NCBI GenBank assembly: GCA_945881775.1
Contig: CAMCVE010000009.1
Coordinates: 1 to 64,000, forward strand
Origin: Bacteriovorax stolpii
GTDB taxonomy: Bacteria > Bdellovibrionota > UBA2428
DNA: 64,000 bases
Direction of reading: 5' to 3'
A model generated the notes under the pieces. It was not told the DNA's origin and did no database searches. It saw nothing but the letters and a program-made list of their open reading frames with translations. Position 1 is the stretch's first letter; the number at the start of each line of letters is the position of its first letter. The position numbers and the translations under genes are program-made. Positions 45,641-53,252 of the stretch are shown here, piece by piece.

Positions 45641-46848
45641 CGGCTGGCCCTGTTTCCTGGAAGTCGCACTATTCGCGTTTTCTCGCCGGCCACGAAGGGT
45701 TTTTGCATCTTTGTGCCCACAGTCATCATTTTTGGCTCGACGTAACGCGCGAGGCGCAGCTTGAGGCTTGGGACGACGCTGCAAGGCTTAGTGATCGCAA
45801 GTGGGATCGTGTGCTCGGAGAAATTCTTCCCGACGTGCAGCGGGGTGTGGCCAAGCATCTAGGTCTCTCGCATGCATCTCGGATCTCGTTTGCTTCGAAC
45901 ACGCACGAATTTTTTGTGCGGCTCCTGAGTTGTTTTGAAGAAAAGCGAGCACTGCGTATCTTGAGCACGGACAGTGAGTTCCATAGTTTCCGTCGGCAGT
46001 CTTCGCGTCTGGTGGAGAGCGGGGAGCTGGTGGTTGAGATCGTGCCGCAATTTCCGCGCGAGAGTTTTGCGGAGCGTTTTCTAGCGGCGGCAAAAAAGGG
46101 TCCCGCTTTTGACATGATTTTTCTGAGCCATGTGTTTTTCAACTCTGGAGCCGTCGTGCCGGAAGTGGATCGGGTGATCGGAGAGCTGAAGAGGCTCTGT
46201 CCGATGGTGGTGCTCGACACCTATCATTCTTTCCTCGCAAGACCCCTTTCGCTAGCAGCGCACGAAGAAGATCTATTTGTGCTCGGAGGCGCGTACAAGT
46301 ATCTGCAGGCCGGCGAGGGTGCGTGTTTCCTTTATACGCCTCCCCGGGCCGAGAAGCTTAGGCCAAAGTTCACGGGTTGGTATGCGCATTTCGCCTCTCT
46401 AGGTGGCAAGTCCTCCCCACTTTGCGATTACACGCCGGGAGCCTTCCGGTTTTGGGGTTCGACTTTTGATCCGAGTTCGCTCTACCGCCTGCGCGCGGTC
46501 TTTAAGTTTCTTGAGGAACACAAACTCTCTGCCACCCATCTGCACGCCCATTCACTCGCTCTGCAGCAGAGGTGTCTTGAAATCCTGACCCAGAATCCGT
46601 CACGTGAGGACTGGGTGACGCGCTTGGCGGATGCCGCAGGTCGCGTGGTGCCAAGTTTCGAGCGCGGCAATTTCCTAAGTTTCCGGCTCCCCGCCGGAGC
46701 GGCTCGCGAGATTCAGTCGCGACTCGAGGAGAAAAAGATTCTTTGCGACAGCCGAGAAACGGGTGACGCTTCTTTCTTGCGGTTTGGGTTGGGGCTCTAC
46801 CACGATCTTGAGGACTGCGGAATCCTCATGTCCCGCCTCGGGCTCTAA
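45637..46848 (+). CDS. kynU: Kynureninase-like PLP enzyme (class V aminotransferase fold)
   Basis: 403 residues of the class V aminotransferase fold. GFLHLCAHSHHFW replaces the usual N-terminal substrate loop, VVLDTYHSFLARPL carries the PLP-contact Asp, and GGAYKYLQAGEG contains the Schiff-base Lys221, matching GYKYLNxGPG in kynureninases. With kynA in an operon, conversion of kynurenine to anthranilate (or 3-hydroxyanthranilate) plus alanine is likely. A closely related class V enzyme of other function remains possible because identity cannot be measured here. Confidence 0.8.
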   Translation: MTAGPVSWKSHYSRFLAGHEGFLHLCAHSHHFWLDVTREAQLEAWDDAARLSDRKWDRVLGEILPDVQRGVAKHLGLSHASRISFASNTHEFFVRLLSCFEEKRALRILSTDSEFHSFRRQSSRLVESGELVVEIVPQFPRESFAERFLAAAKKGPAFDMIFLSHVFFNSGAVVPEVDRVIGELKRLCPMVVLDTYHSFLARPLSLAAHEEDLFVLGGAYKYLQAGEGACFLYTPPRAEKLRPKFTGWYAHFASLGGKSSPLCDYTPGAFRFWGSTFDPSSLYRLRAVFKFLEEHKLSATHLHAHSLALQQRCLEILTQNPSREDWVTRLADAAGRVVPSFERGNFLSFRLPAGAAREIQSRLEEKKILCDSRETGDASFLRFGLGLYHDLEDCGILMSRLGL

Positions 46849-46967
46849 GCTCGCAGACCAAGTCGACAGGCTGGACAAGGTACTCGTCGAGTCGCCGCAT
46901 GAACAGCTGAAGTCTCATAGGTTCTCGATCGAAAATAAATAAGGGTTGCTGGGAAAAGAGGGAAAAA

Positions 46968-47042
46968 TGGTAGGCCTGCCAGGATTTGAACCTGGGAATG
47001 GCAGAATCAAAATCTGCTGACTTACCGCTTGTCGACAGGCCT
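46968..47042 (-). tRNA. tRNA-Gln (TTG anticodon)
   Basis: A complete cloverleaf on the minus strand, 75 nt including an encoded CCA. The acceptor arm AGGCCTG pairs with CAGGCCT; the D arm is GAC-loop-GTC; the anticodon stem GCAGA/TCTGC holds loop TTTTGAT with anticodon TTG (Gln); the T arm is CCAGG-TTCAAAT-CCTGG. Downstream on its strand the DNA is T-rich, suitable for termination. A promoter-like element lies upstream. Confidence 0.95.
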
Positions 47043-47055
47043 ACGACAGCCTCCG

Positions 47056-47085
47056 TATATAGTCTCGAAGTCAGGGATCTGGCAA
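47056..47085 (-). promoter_or_regulatory. Candidate promoter for tRNA-Gln
   Basis: On the minus strand TTGCCA (47085-47080) is followed after 18 bp by TATATA (47061-47056), 14 bp upstream of the tRNA 5' end. Reasonable sigma70-type spacing. Confidence 0.5.
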
Positions 47086-47099
47086 GGTCCCCAAAGCGC

Positions 47100-47408
47100 T
47101 TAAGAGTCGCTATTTTCGTCCGGGGGTGGCTCGGGGGAGGGCTCGTCGCTGGATGTCGCCTTGTGGTAGGCCGCAAAGACCATTTCTTCGATGTGGGCGC
47201 GCATTTCTTGGTTGAGGGGGTGGGCGATGTCCTTGAAACTACCGTCCTTGCGTTTTTTGGCGGGCATGGCCACAAAGAGCCCCCCAGTTCCCATAATGAT
47301 CTTGAGATCTCTCACGATGAACGCGTCTTCAAAAGTGATGGTGGCATAGGCTTTGAGCTTTTCTTCGTGCGCCAGAAAAATCTGCACATCGGTGATCGTG
47401 AGTTTCAT
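47100..47408 (-). CDS. spoVG: SpoVG family RNA/DNA-binding regulator
   Basis: 102 residues. The SpoVG core TDVQIFLAH, AYATITFEDAFIVRDLKII, GLFVAMPAKKRKDG and DIAHPLNQEMR is complete; an acidic/Pro-rich tail of about 15 residues follows. Proteins of this family bind nucleic acids and tune gene expression. AGGAGG lies upstream of the ATG. In Gram-negative bacteria it is found in some lineages, Bdellovibrio-like ones included. It is followed by the tRNA-Gln gene. Confidence 0.93.
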   Translation of the reverse strand: MKLTITDVQIFLAHEEKLKAYATITFEDAFIVRDLKIIMGTGGLFVAMPAKKRKDGSFKDIAHPLNQEMRAHIEEMVFAAYHKATSSDEPSPEPPPDENSDS

Positions 47409-47596
47409 GGCGAGGTGTTCCTCCTGAGGTTGCAGATCTCTATCCAGTAATTATGGGGGAGGGGGAGGGGTGCGCCTCATTAATATTTCGCTAAGAACTA
47501 GGGACTCAGTCCATTTAAAGGGGAGCTCGGGCCTAAGAGGCCAAAATCGTTTCAAGAATTCTTAAACAATCGGACAAATAAAGTGATTGTTAGCGC

Positions 47597-47619
47597 CCAC
47601 GAAGTCTTAGGCTTCGTGG
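47597..47619 (-). terminator. Terminator hairpin overlapping the trxB stop codon
   Basis: Perfect 8-bp arms 47597-47604 and 47612-47619 with a 7-nt loop; the TAA of trxB lies at the loop. On the transcript the stem is followed by GCGCTAACAATCACTTT, so only weakly U-rich. Further downstream a 7-bp repeat (47565-47571 with 47585-47591) also occurs. Confidence 0.5.
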
Positions 47620-48542
47620 TTCTCGAGGAAGTGCTGTGCATCCAGCGCCGCCGCGCAGCCGCTTCCGGCCGCGGTGATCGCTTGGCGATAGCGACTGTCT
47701 TGGACGTCGCCGCAAGCGTAGACGCCTGGAATGTTCGTGGCTGCGACGTGTGTCTTCTCAGACGAGGTGCGGATGTAGCCTTTGTCGTCGATCGTGATCT
47801 GGCCCGCAAAAAGTTTGGTGTTCGGTGTGTGACCGATGGCCACGAAAACGCCTTCGACTTTGAGTTCACTGGTCTGCTGGGTCTTGAGGTTTTTGAGTCG
47901 TAGGCCCGTGACTTCGTTCTCACCGAGGACATCCTCGAGGATCGTGTTGAGAATGAACTCAACTTTCGGATTGGCGCGGGCACGATCGATCATAATCTGC
48001 GAAGCTTTGAAATCTTCGCGGCGATGAATAAGGTAAACCTTCGATCCGAAGCGGCTCAGGAAATTGGCTTCTTCCATGGCGCTGTCCCCGCCTCCGATGA
48101 CTGCAATCGGCTTGTCTCGGAAGAAGAACCCGTCGCATGTGGCGCAAGTGCTCACTCCACGGCCCATGAGGCGCGATTCGTTCTTAAGCCCCAGTAAATT
48201 AGCCGAGGCCCCGGTCGAGATGATCAGGGTTTTGGCGTGATGTTCGGTCTTGTCGACCCAAACCTTTTTTACGCCAGCTTGGAGCTCGACCTTTGTCGCG
48301 TCGGCGCTGATGAACTCGGCTCCAAAACGGATCGCCTGAGCGCGCATGTTTTTCATGAGCTCCGGGCCCATCACGCCGTGTTCAAAGCCCGGGAAGTTCT
48401 CGACCTCAGAGGTGAGCATCAACTGACCGCCCGACTGATACCCTTCAATTACGAGGGGTTTGAGATTGGCGCGCGCTGCGTAGATGGCGGCCGTGAGTCC
48501 TGCGGGTCCTGATCCGACGATGATGATGTTACGAGTGTCCAT
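47607..48542 (-). CDS. trxB: Thioredoxin reductase
   Basis: 311 residues. FAD motif IVGSGPAGLTAAIYAA, the redox CATCDGFFF (CxxC near residue 135), NADPH motif VIGGGDSAMEEANFLSRFG and the C-terminal GVYACGDVQDSRYRQAI. It reduces thioredoxin with NADPH. Standard length. No thioredoxin gene is adjacent. Confidence 0.95.
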   Translation of the reverse strand: MDTRNIIIVGSGPAGLTAAIYAARANLKPLVIEGYQSGGQLMLTSEVENFPGFEHGVMGPELMKNMRAQAIRFGAEFISADATKVELQAGVKKVWVDKTEHHAKTLIISTGASANLLGLKNESRLMGRGVSTCATCDGFFFRDKPIAVIGGGDSAMEEANFLSRFGSKVYLIHRREDFKASQIMIDRARANPKVEFILNTILEDVLGENEVTGLRLKNLKTQQTSELKVEGVFVAIGHTPNTKLFAGQITIDDKGYIRTSSEKTHVAATNIPGVYACGDVQDSRYRQAITAAGSGCAAALDAQHFLENHEA

Positions 48543-48560
48543 GGGCTCTGGGTTCTAGGC

Positions 48561-49049
48561 TTAGACGTCCTTGTCGGTCACGCCAAATTTCTTAAAGAGT
48601 TCTTCTTTCTCCGCGGGACTGAGTTGGATTTTGGAAGCTACGAGTCGGATGCGCTCTTTGGAACGCTGTGCGGCTTTGGCATCATAGAGGACGTAGCCCT
48701 TCTTGAGGGCCCTGAGAGAACCCCCAATTAGTTCGCTGGCTTCGGCGATGACGCCACCCACCATTCGCATCATATCGGGGTTTTTGAGGCGCTCGGCCCG
48801 GTAACCGAGGAACTTTGAACCTTCAGACAGCTCGCCGATCATGCGAAAGACAGGTTCGAGTTCGGGGCTTCCCATCACGCCAAGCGAGCGGGCACATCCC
48901 ATAATTCGGTCGATGCGTTGGGCGATATCCGCGAACAGAAGGGCATTTCCCTGTCCGCTTTCAAGGTCGCCCAGTGGTTCTTCAATGCTCTCCAAAATTT
49001 CTTGGGCTTCATCTGCAAAAGACTCTAGGAGTTCGCTATCCACGTTCAT
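48561..49049 (-). CDS. Hpt-like four-helix protein lacking the phospho-histidine
   Basis: 162 residues starting at Met 49049 (MNVDSELLESFADEAQEIL). The N-terminal 100 residues match the pattern of histidine phosphotransfer domains at the start of CheA (FADEAQEILESIEEPLGDLE, then ADIAQRIDRIMGCARSLG), but where CheA has xHxxKG with the His this reads IDRIMGCARSLG, so no phospho-His. The C-terminus resembles a short helical tail. An upstream ATG at 49097 would add 16 residues and reach the divergent gene start. Possibly a regulatory or adaptor protein rather than a phosphotransfer one. Confidence 0.6.
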   Translation of the reverse strand: MNVDSELLESFADEAQEILESIEEPLGDLESGQGNALLFADIAQRIDRIMGCARSLGVMGSPELEPVFRMIGELSEGSKFLGYRAERLKNPDMMRMVGGVIAEASELIGGSLRALKKGYVLYDAKAAQRSKERIRLVASKIQLSPAEKEELFKKFGVTDKDV

Positions 49050-49097
49050 CAAAAACGAGTTTATACTGGGCTTCACGAAACAGCCAGTGGCCGACAT

Positions 49098-50096
49098 ATG
49101 ACGAAATCACGCTCCACCTTTATCACTCCCGACGGATACGCGGTTATTCGTGCCTCGATGCTTGTTCCGGATCGGGCGCTGGGTGTTGAGGTTTCTGTTC
49201 TGATTAATGGGCGCGCCGTTAAGTGGGCACTTGAAGGCGACATTCTGGACCGATCGCGCCTCGACCGGATCATGAGTTTCAAAATTCGCAAAGTGCTCAT
49301 CCGCGCCGACGACGAGCCCGCGTTTCGTCGCTACGTGGAGCGCGCCTTTGACGACACTCTCTCAAACGAGTCCTCGAGTGCCCAACAGAAGATTCAGGCC
49401 ACCTCGTCTGCGACGGATCTTGCGGTGCAAGACATTCTCAATACTCCCGAAGACAAAGACACTTACAATCGTTCGCAGGCGTATTTTGAGCGCCTTGGAG
49501 CTTTGGTGGCCTCGCTTCCCGGTGGCCTTGAAGAAATCCTGGCGCGGCCCTATGCCGCGGAATCTCACGATCACCTCAGTCATAGCTTGCGCGTTGCTGC
49601 GTTGTCGGTCGCTCTAGCGTCTCGCCTCGGTCTCGTGAGCAAAGAAAAAGATCGCACCGCTCTTGTGACCGCGAGTTACTTGCACGATGCGGCGCTTGAG
49701 ACGGCGGGGGTTGCGCGCGCGCAGTTGCATTCTCAAGGAGCCGTCCGCGATCGCGTGGCCGAATGGAAAACGCACCCCATGGAAGGGGCGCGGCTTTTTC
49801 AGGGTAAGGATTTTGTCAATTCTCGTGTCCTTGATCTCATCGCTCAACACGAAGAGATTCCGAACGGCGATGGATTTCCGCAGGGGCTCACGAAAGCTAA
49901 AATGGACCCCTTAGCGATTGTTTTGAGTTTGGTGAATCGTTTTGAAGACTATTTTGAGCGCCATGAGGGCAAGACGGCTCCTGCTCTCGATGATTTTATC
50001 AAGTCGGAGCTGGGGCGCTACGATTTGGATTACTTGACACACCTTAAGGCGATCGTGTTGCAAGCCCGCCCTCTCGAACCTAGAACGAAAGTATGA
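49098..50096 (+). CDS. HD-domain (HD-GYP-like) putative cyclic di-nucleotide phosphodiesterase
   Basis: 332 residues. An N-terminal domain of about 90 residues precedes an HD domain: HSLRVAALSVALASRLG, SYLHDAAL (HD), THPMEGARLF, and QHEEIPNGDGFPQGL. The last motif is a variant of HHExxDGxGYP (Gln for His, Asn for Asp, GFP for GYP), so it may be a degenerate HD-GYP protein. Likely a c-di-GMP phosphodiesterase or a related receptor. Divergent from the Hpt-like gene (CATATG at the start), followed with a 4-bp overlap by the arginase-family gene. Confidence 0.75.
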   Translation: MTKSRSTFITPDGYAVIRASMLVPDRALGVEVSVLINGRAVKWALEGDILDRSRLDRIMSFKIRKVLIRADDEPAFRRYVERAFDDTLSNESSSAQQKIQATSSATDLAVQDILNTPEDKDTYNRSQAYFERLGALVASLPGGLEEILARPYAAESHDHLSHSLRVAALSVALASRLGLVSKEKDRTALVTASYLHDAALETAGVARAQLHSQGAVRDRVAEWKTHPMEGARLFQGKDFVNSRVLDLIAQHEEIPNGDGFPQGLTKAKMDPLAIVLSLVNRFEDYFERHEGKTAPALDDFIKSELGRYDLDYLTHLKAIVLQARPLEPRTKV

Positions 50097-51178
50097 GCTC
50101 TCCCGTCGACATCACGCAAGTTCTGCGCAGGCCCGGAGAAGGCTTGCTGACCGTGACCACCGGATCAGGACAAGCTCGTCGGATGATGGATCCCTTGGTG
50201 GGAAAAACCTCTGCAGCGGCGTGGCCGCGTTTGGCGCGTGCGCGTATCAAAGGCAAGGGTCCTCAGATTGTGGCGCTCCCCAGTGATTCGGGTGGGGGTA
50301 TTTGTCGAGGTGCGGCTCATGGACCGCTACATCTGCGTGCAGCGCTCTATGCTCGACATCCGAGCTTCGCTGCTCGCGATGTGGGAGATTTGCCGTGCAT
50401 CCCGCAGTTGCTTGAAGACTCGATGCTCGGCGCTTCGCAGCTGAGGGCCTGTGGGCGTGCCCTCTGGGGTGCTGCCTGGAAGAACTCGAGTCCTGTGTCG
50501 CCTCTGAATTTGCTCAAGTCGCTTCTGGAGCAAGGCTATCGCGAGAACTCCAAAGGTTTTCGTCCTCTTGTGATCGGGGGGGATCATTCCACGTCGTGGT
50601 CTGTCTCGCAGGCCCTGAAGCAATCTGGATTATTTGAAGGGCTGGCGATACTGCATTTTGATGCGCACACGGATCTGCTCGAAGCTCGTTACGGCGTAAA
50701 GCACTGTTTTGCGACCTGGGCGGCTCACGCGGCTCTTGCCATGAAGCCTGTCGCTCGCAAGAACTTTGTTCAGCTGGGTCTGCGGGTGTCTGGTCGCACC
50801 AAGTCTCACTGGGAAAAGAAGTATGGTCTTAGACAAGTTTGGGCCAAGGAACTCGGAGGGCGTGAGCCCACGGACTTCGCCAGGGAACTTGTGCGCCAGT
50901 GGCGCCGCCGAGGCTGCCATCGTCTCTACATTTCTTTCGACGTTGACGCTCTAGATCCGCGCTTTGTTCCCTCTACTGGAACTCCCGAAGCGGGAGGCCT
51001 TGATCCGGCCTGGTGCCGTGAGGTGATTCGTGTTTGCTCGGCTGAGATGACTCTTGTGGCGGCGGATCTTGTCGAGCTTGCGCCGGTTCTTGGATCAATT
51101 GCCCAAGGGCGTCGAAGCTCTTTTGTTGCTGCGAGTATAGGTCATGAGCTTCTTCGAGGACTCTCTCGTGGCCTTTGA
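50093..51178 (+). CDS. Arginase/agmatinase-family ureohydrolase
   Basis: 361 residues with all three Mn-binding motifs: GGDHSTSW, LHFDAHTDL and ISFDVDALDPRFVPSTGTPEAGG. The fold is that of arginase, agmatinase or formiminoglutamase; motif spacing does not decide the substrate, and no decarboxylase or transporter is adjacent. A long N-terminal extension (about 90 residues) precedes the usual start. Overlaps the HD gene by 4 bp and the next gene by 35 bp. Confidence 0.8.
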   Translation: MSSPVDITQVLRRPGEGLLTVTTGSGQARRMMDPLVGKTSAAAWPRLARARIKGKGPQIVALPSDSGGGICRGAAHGPLHLRAALYARHPSFAARDVGDLPCIPQLLEDSMLGASQLRACGRALWGAAWKNSSPVSPLNLLKSLLEQGYRENSKGFRPLVIGGDHSTSWSVSQALKQSGLFEGLAILHFDAHTDLLEARYGVKHCFATWAAHAALAMKPVARKNFVQLGLRVSGRTKSHWEKKYGLRQVWAKELGGREPTDFARELVRQWRRRGCHRLYISFDVDALDPRFVPSTGTPEAGGLDPAWCREVIRVCSAEMTLVAADLVELAPVLGSIAQGRRSSFVAASIGHELLRGLSRGL

Positions 51179-51725
51179 GTTGGGGGCCCTTGTCGTTCCG
51201 GCCTCGAATGGCACCTTGCGTTCGCTAGGCTACAATGTTTCGGAACTCGGACTTCGCGCGTTGGGGTTTGTGATCGACAGCCGCAAAGCCAAGAGTCTCG
51301 TTAATTTTCCGGAGCTCAATGTGACGCTCTGGCTCGATCATTCCGAAGTGGCCGACGTGGCCGCCGAGCATGCGGCCGGAAATATCGCCTATGCGGGAAT
51401 TTTGCCGGACTTTGCGGCGGGAGAGAGTCCCTCGGAAACTGTGTTTTGGATATGGCAGCTTTGCCGTATGCTCCCAGTAAAATTCGTTCTTGCGGTTGAG
51501 ACGGGTGATCTGATCGAGGTGTGGGACCAGGAAGACCTTCCGCTCGACAACTACTACAAAGGGCCCATTGATGTTCCTTGCACCTATGTGGGTTTGGGGC
51601 TTTCAGAACTCAACCCGGCGGCATGGCGGAGTGTCGAAGAATTTTTGGGTGAGCGGCTGCTGTTTTCGCGGTTTCTTCCGTCGGGAATGCACAAGATGGA
51701 ACTCGCACTCTACATACGGCGCTGA
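51144..51725 (+). CDS. Hypothetical protein, overlaps arginase gene
   Basis: 193 residues with no recognised family. Parts such as VVPASNGTLRSLGYNVSELG and ALGFVIDSRKAKSLVNFPELN have the alternating strand/helix look of an alpha/beta fold. A GTG at 51168 with GAGGA eight bases upstream fits the 11-bp overlap with the arginase gene better than ATG 51144. Given the overlap, co-expression with the ureohydrolase is likely, and the two may act together. Confidence 0.6.
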   Translation: MSFFEDSLVAFELGALVVPASNGTLRSLGYNVSELGLRALGFVIDSRKAKSLVNFPELNVTLWLDHSEVADVAAEHAAGNIAYAGILPDFAAGESPSETVFWIWQLCRMLPVKFVLAVETGDLIEVWDQEDLPLDNYYKGPIDVPCTYVGLGLSELNPAAWRSVEEFLGERLLFSRFLPSGMHKMELALYIRR

Positions 51726-51734
51726 GCCTCTATC

Positions 51735-52616
51735 CTAGGCTTTTTTGGCACCTGCTACTATCGAAACGAGCAGTTCAACAACCATGTCGCCGTGCTGTGA
51801 CTTGAACGGAAGCTGCAAACAGAGTCCCTGCCCGGAGTGCACCACATCGTGGTTTTTGCCCGAGATGACCGACGGACGGGCGGACTTAATGTTGTGACCG
51901 ACCAGGTTGAGATCCCTTCTGGCATTTCCAAAGACGATGTTGGTGAGTTCCATGACGCAGTCTTTGACGTCGTCGTCGATCAGAGTCTTGTTCTCGGACA
52001 TCATGTTTTTGTAGATCGCGAGGATAAGAGGTTCTTTGAAGACCATGGCGAGTGATCCGCTGAAATTCTCGGAGTTCACCGAGATCATACCCGTCACGTC
52101 GCCGTGTGTTTTGGGTGAGTTCTTGTCTCTCAGCGCGGGAGCTCCCCGCTCCATTTGAATTTGCGCCATGGTGCCGAGGACATCGACAACGGCTCCCACA
52201 ATCGGGTTGATAAACTTAACGTTCACAATCTTTTTTGCGGCGTCAGCCTCGTCGAAAAACAGGCCGTCGAGAAGATCAAATAGCTGGGCGGTCTTCCATT
52301 CGGTGGGCAAAAAACGTACGAGCTCATGAGCGATGAGTACGTTCTTGTCCTCGATATCTTCGCCGACCACCACAAATGGGGTGCGGCGGTATTTTTTTTG
52401 GGTTTGGCACCACGTGAAAAAACCTTTGGGGTCCTTTAGAGAAGCCTTAAGAGTGCGCATCACAACGACGTCAAAATCCTCGTTCTGTGCGCGAAAAAAA
52501 ACTTCAGTGGCTTGAGTGCAGTAGGAGGCTTTCTCATGCACCGGAGTCAGACTCTCGCGCAAACGAGCCATCGCGTGTGGGTCTTCACAGAAAACCAGAA
52601 TTTTTTTGTTTTGCAT
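51735..52616 (-). CDS. CheX-type phosphatase with N-terminal pseudo-receiver
   Basis: 293 residues. Residues about 5-125 have the strand pattern of a receiver (KILVFCEDPHAMARL, FDVVVMRTLK, TPFVVVGEDIED, ELVRFLPTEW) but the phosphoacceptor Asp is replaced (VVVMR). Residues about 135-290 are a CheX/CheC-type domain with the catalytic ExxN motif intact in VMELTNIVFGNAR. CheX dephosphorylates CheY-P. The adjacent CheY gene lies 6 bp upstream on the same strand, making a natural pair. Confidence 0.75.
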   Translation of the reverse strand: MQNKKILVFCEDPHAMARLRESLTPVHEKASYCTQATEVFFRAQNEDFDVVVMRTLKASLKDPKGFFTWCQTQKKYRRTPFVVVGEDIEDKNVLIAHELVRFLPTEWKTAQLFDLLDGLFFDEADAAKKIVNVKFINPIVGAVVDVLGTMAQIQMERGAPALRDKNSPKTHGDVTGMISVNSENFSGSLAMVFKEPLILAIYKNMMSENKTLIDDDVKDCVMELTNIVFGNARRDLNLVGHNIKSARPSVISGKNHDVVHSGQGLCLQLPFKSQHGDMVVELLVSIVAGAKKA

Positions 52617-52621
52617 AAAAT

Positions 52622-53026
52622 CTATTTCTTGATCTTCGAATGAACTTGCTCGAGCTTCTCTTTGAAGGTCGCGGGCGTGAAGGGTTTGACGACGTAGTTC
52701 GACACACCGGCTTGCACAGCTTCTAGGATATTTTTCTGTTCAGCTTCGGCGGTGACGAGAACAAAAGGAGTTTTGCTAGTACTCTGGAGAGCTCGTACCT
52801 TTCGAAGCAAATCGAGCCCCGAGAGCTGAGGCATATTCCAGTCCGAGACAACAAGTCCAAACGGAGTGCCTTCTTTGGCAGCCGCTTCGATGAGAGGCCA
52901 CGCGCTGATGCCATCGTCGGCTTCGGTAACATTTTTGAGGCCGCAGGTGCTCAAGGCGCCCATAACGATCTTTCGCATGGTTTTGAAGTCATCCACGACA
53001 AGAACTTTGGTTTCGGGATCGAACAT
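52622..53026 (-). CDS. CheY-type response regulator (single receiver domain)
   Basis: 134 residues starting at ATG 53026 with AGGAGG nine bases upstream; the in-frame ATG at 53110 adds 28 basic residues with no support. Receiver residues are complete: VVDD, phosphoacceptor Asp62 in VVSDWNMP, Thr in FVLVTAEA and Lys in YVVKPF. Presumably it is a chemotaxis-like or motility regulator controlled by the downstream CheX-type protein. No histidine kinase is in view. Confidence 0.88.
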   Translation of the reverse strand: MFDPETKVLVVDDFKTMRKIVMGALSTCGLKNVTEADDGISAWPLIEAAAKEGTPFGLVVSDWNMPQLSGLDLLRKVRALQSTSKTPFVLVTAEAEQKNILEAVQAGVSNYVVKPFTPATFKEKLEQVHSKIKK

Positions 53027-53252
53027 CTCGGTTAGCCTCCTGGGATTTGGTCTAGAGATCGTATCGTCTTGCGGTTCAAATGTTCTGATCTTTTTTTTAG
53101 CCTTCACCAAATTTTAAAGAATCCGATGACCACGTGCTCGGTGGATTGAGCTGGGCTCGCTGACAGCCCCTCTCTCTCGTCTTTATCAAATCTTCATGCT
53201 TACCCAGCACTTCTTCACTGAGTCGCTTACTCGGAAGCGGTAGAATAGGTCT

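Noticed and set aside
46826-46930. Minus-strand frame of about 30 codons (MRLQLFMRRLDEY...) between kynU and tRNA-Gln
   Set aside because: No Shine-Dalgarno, overlaps the end of kynU, and no hydrophobic or conserved pattern.
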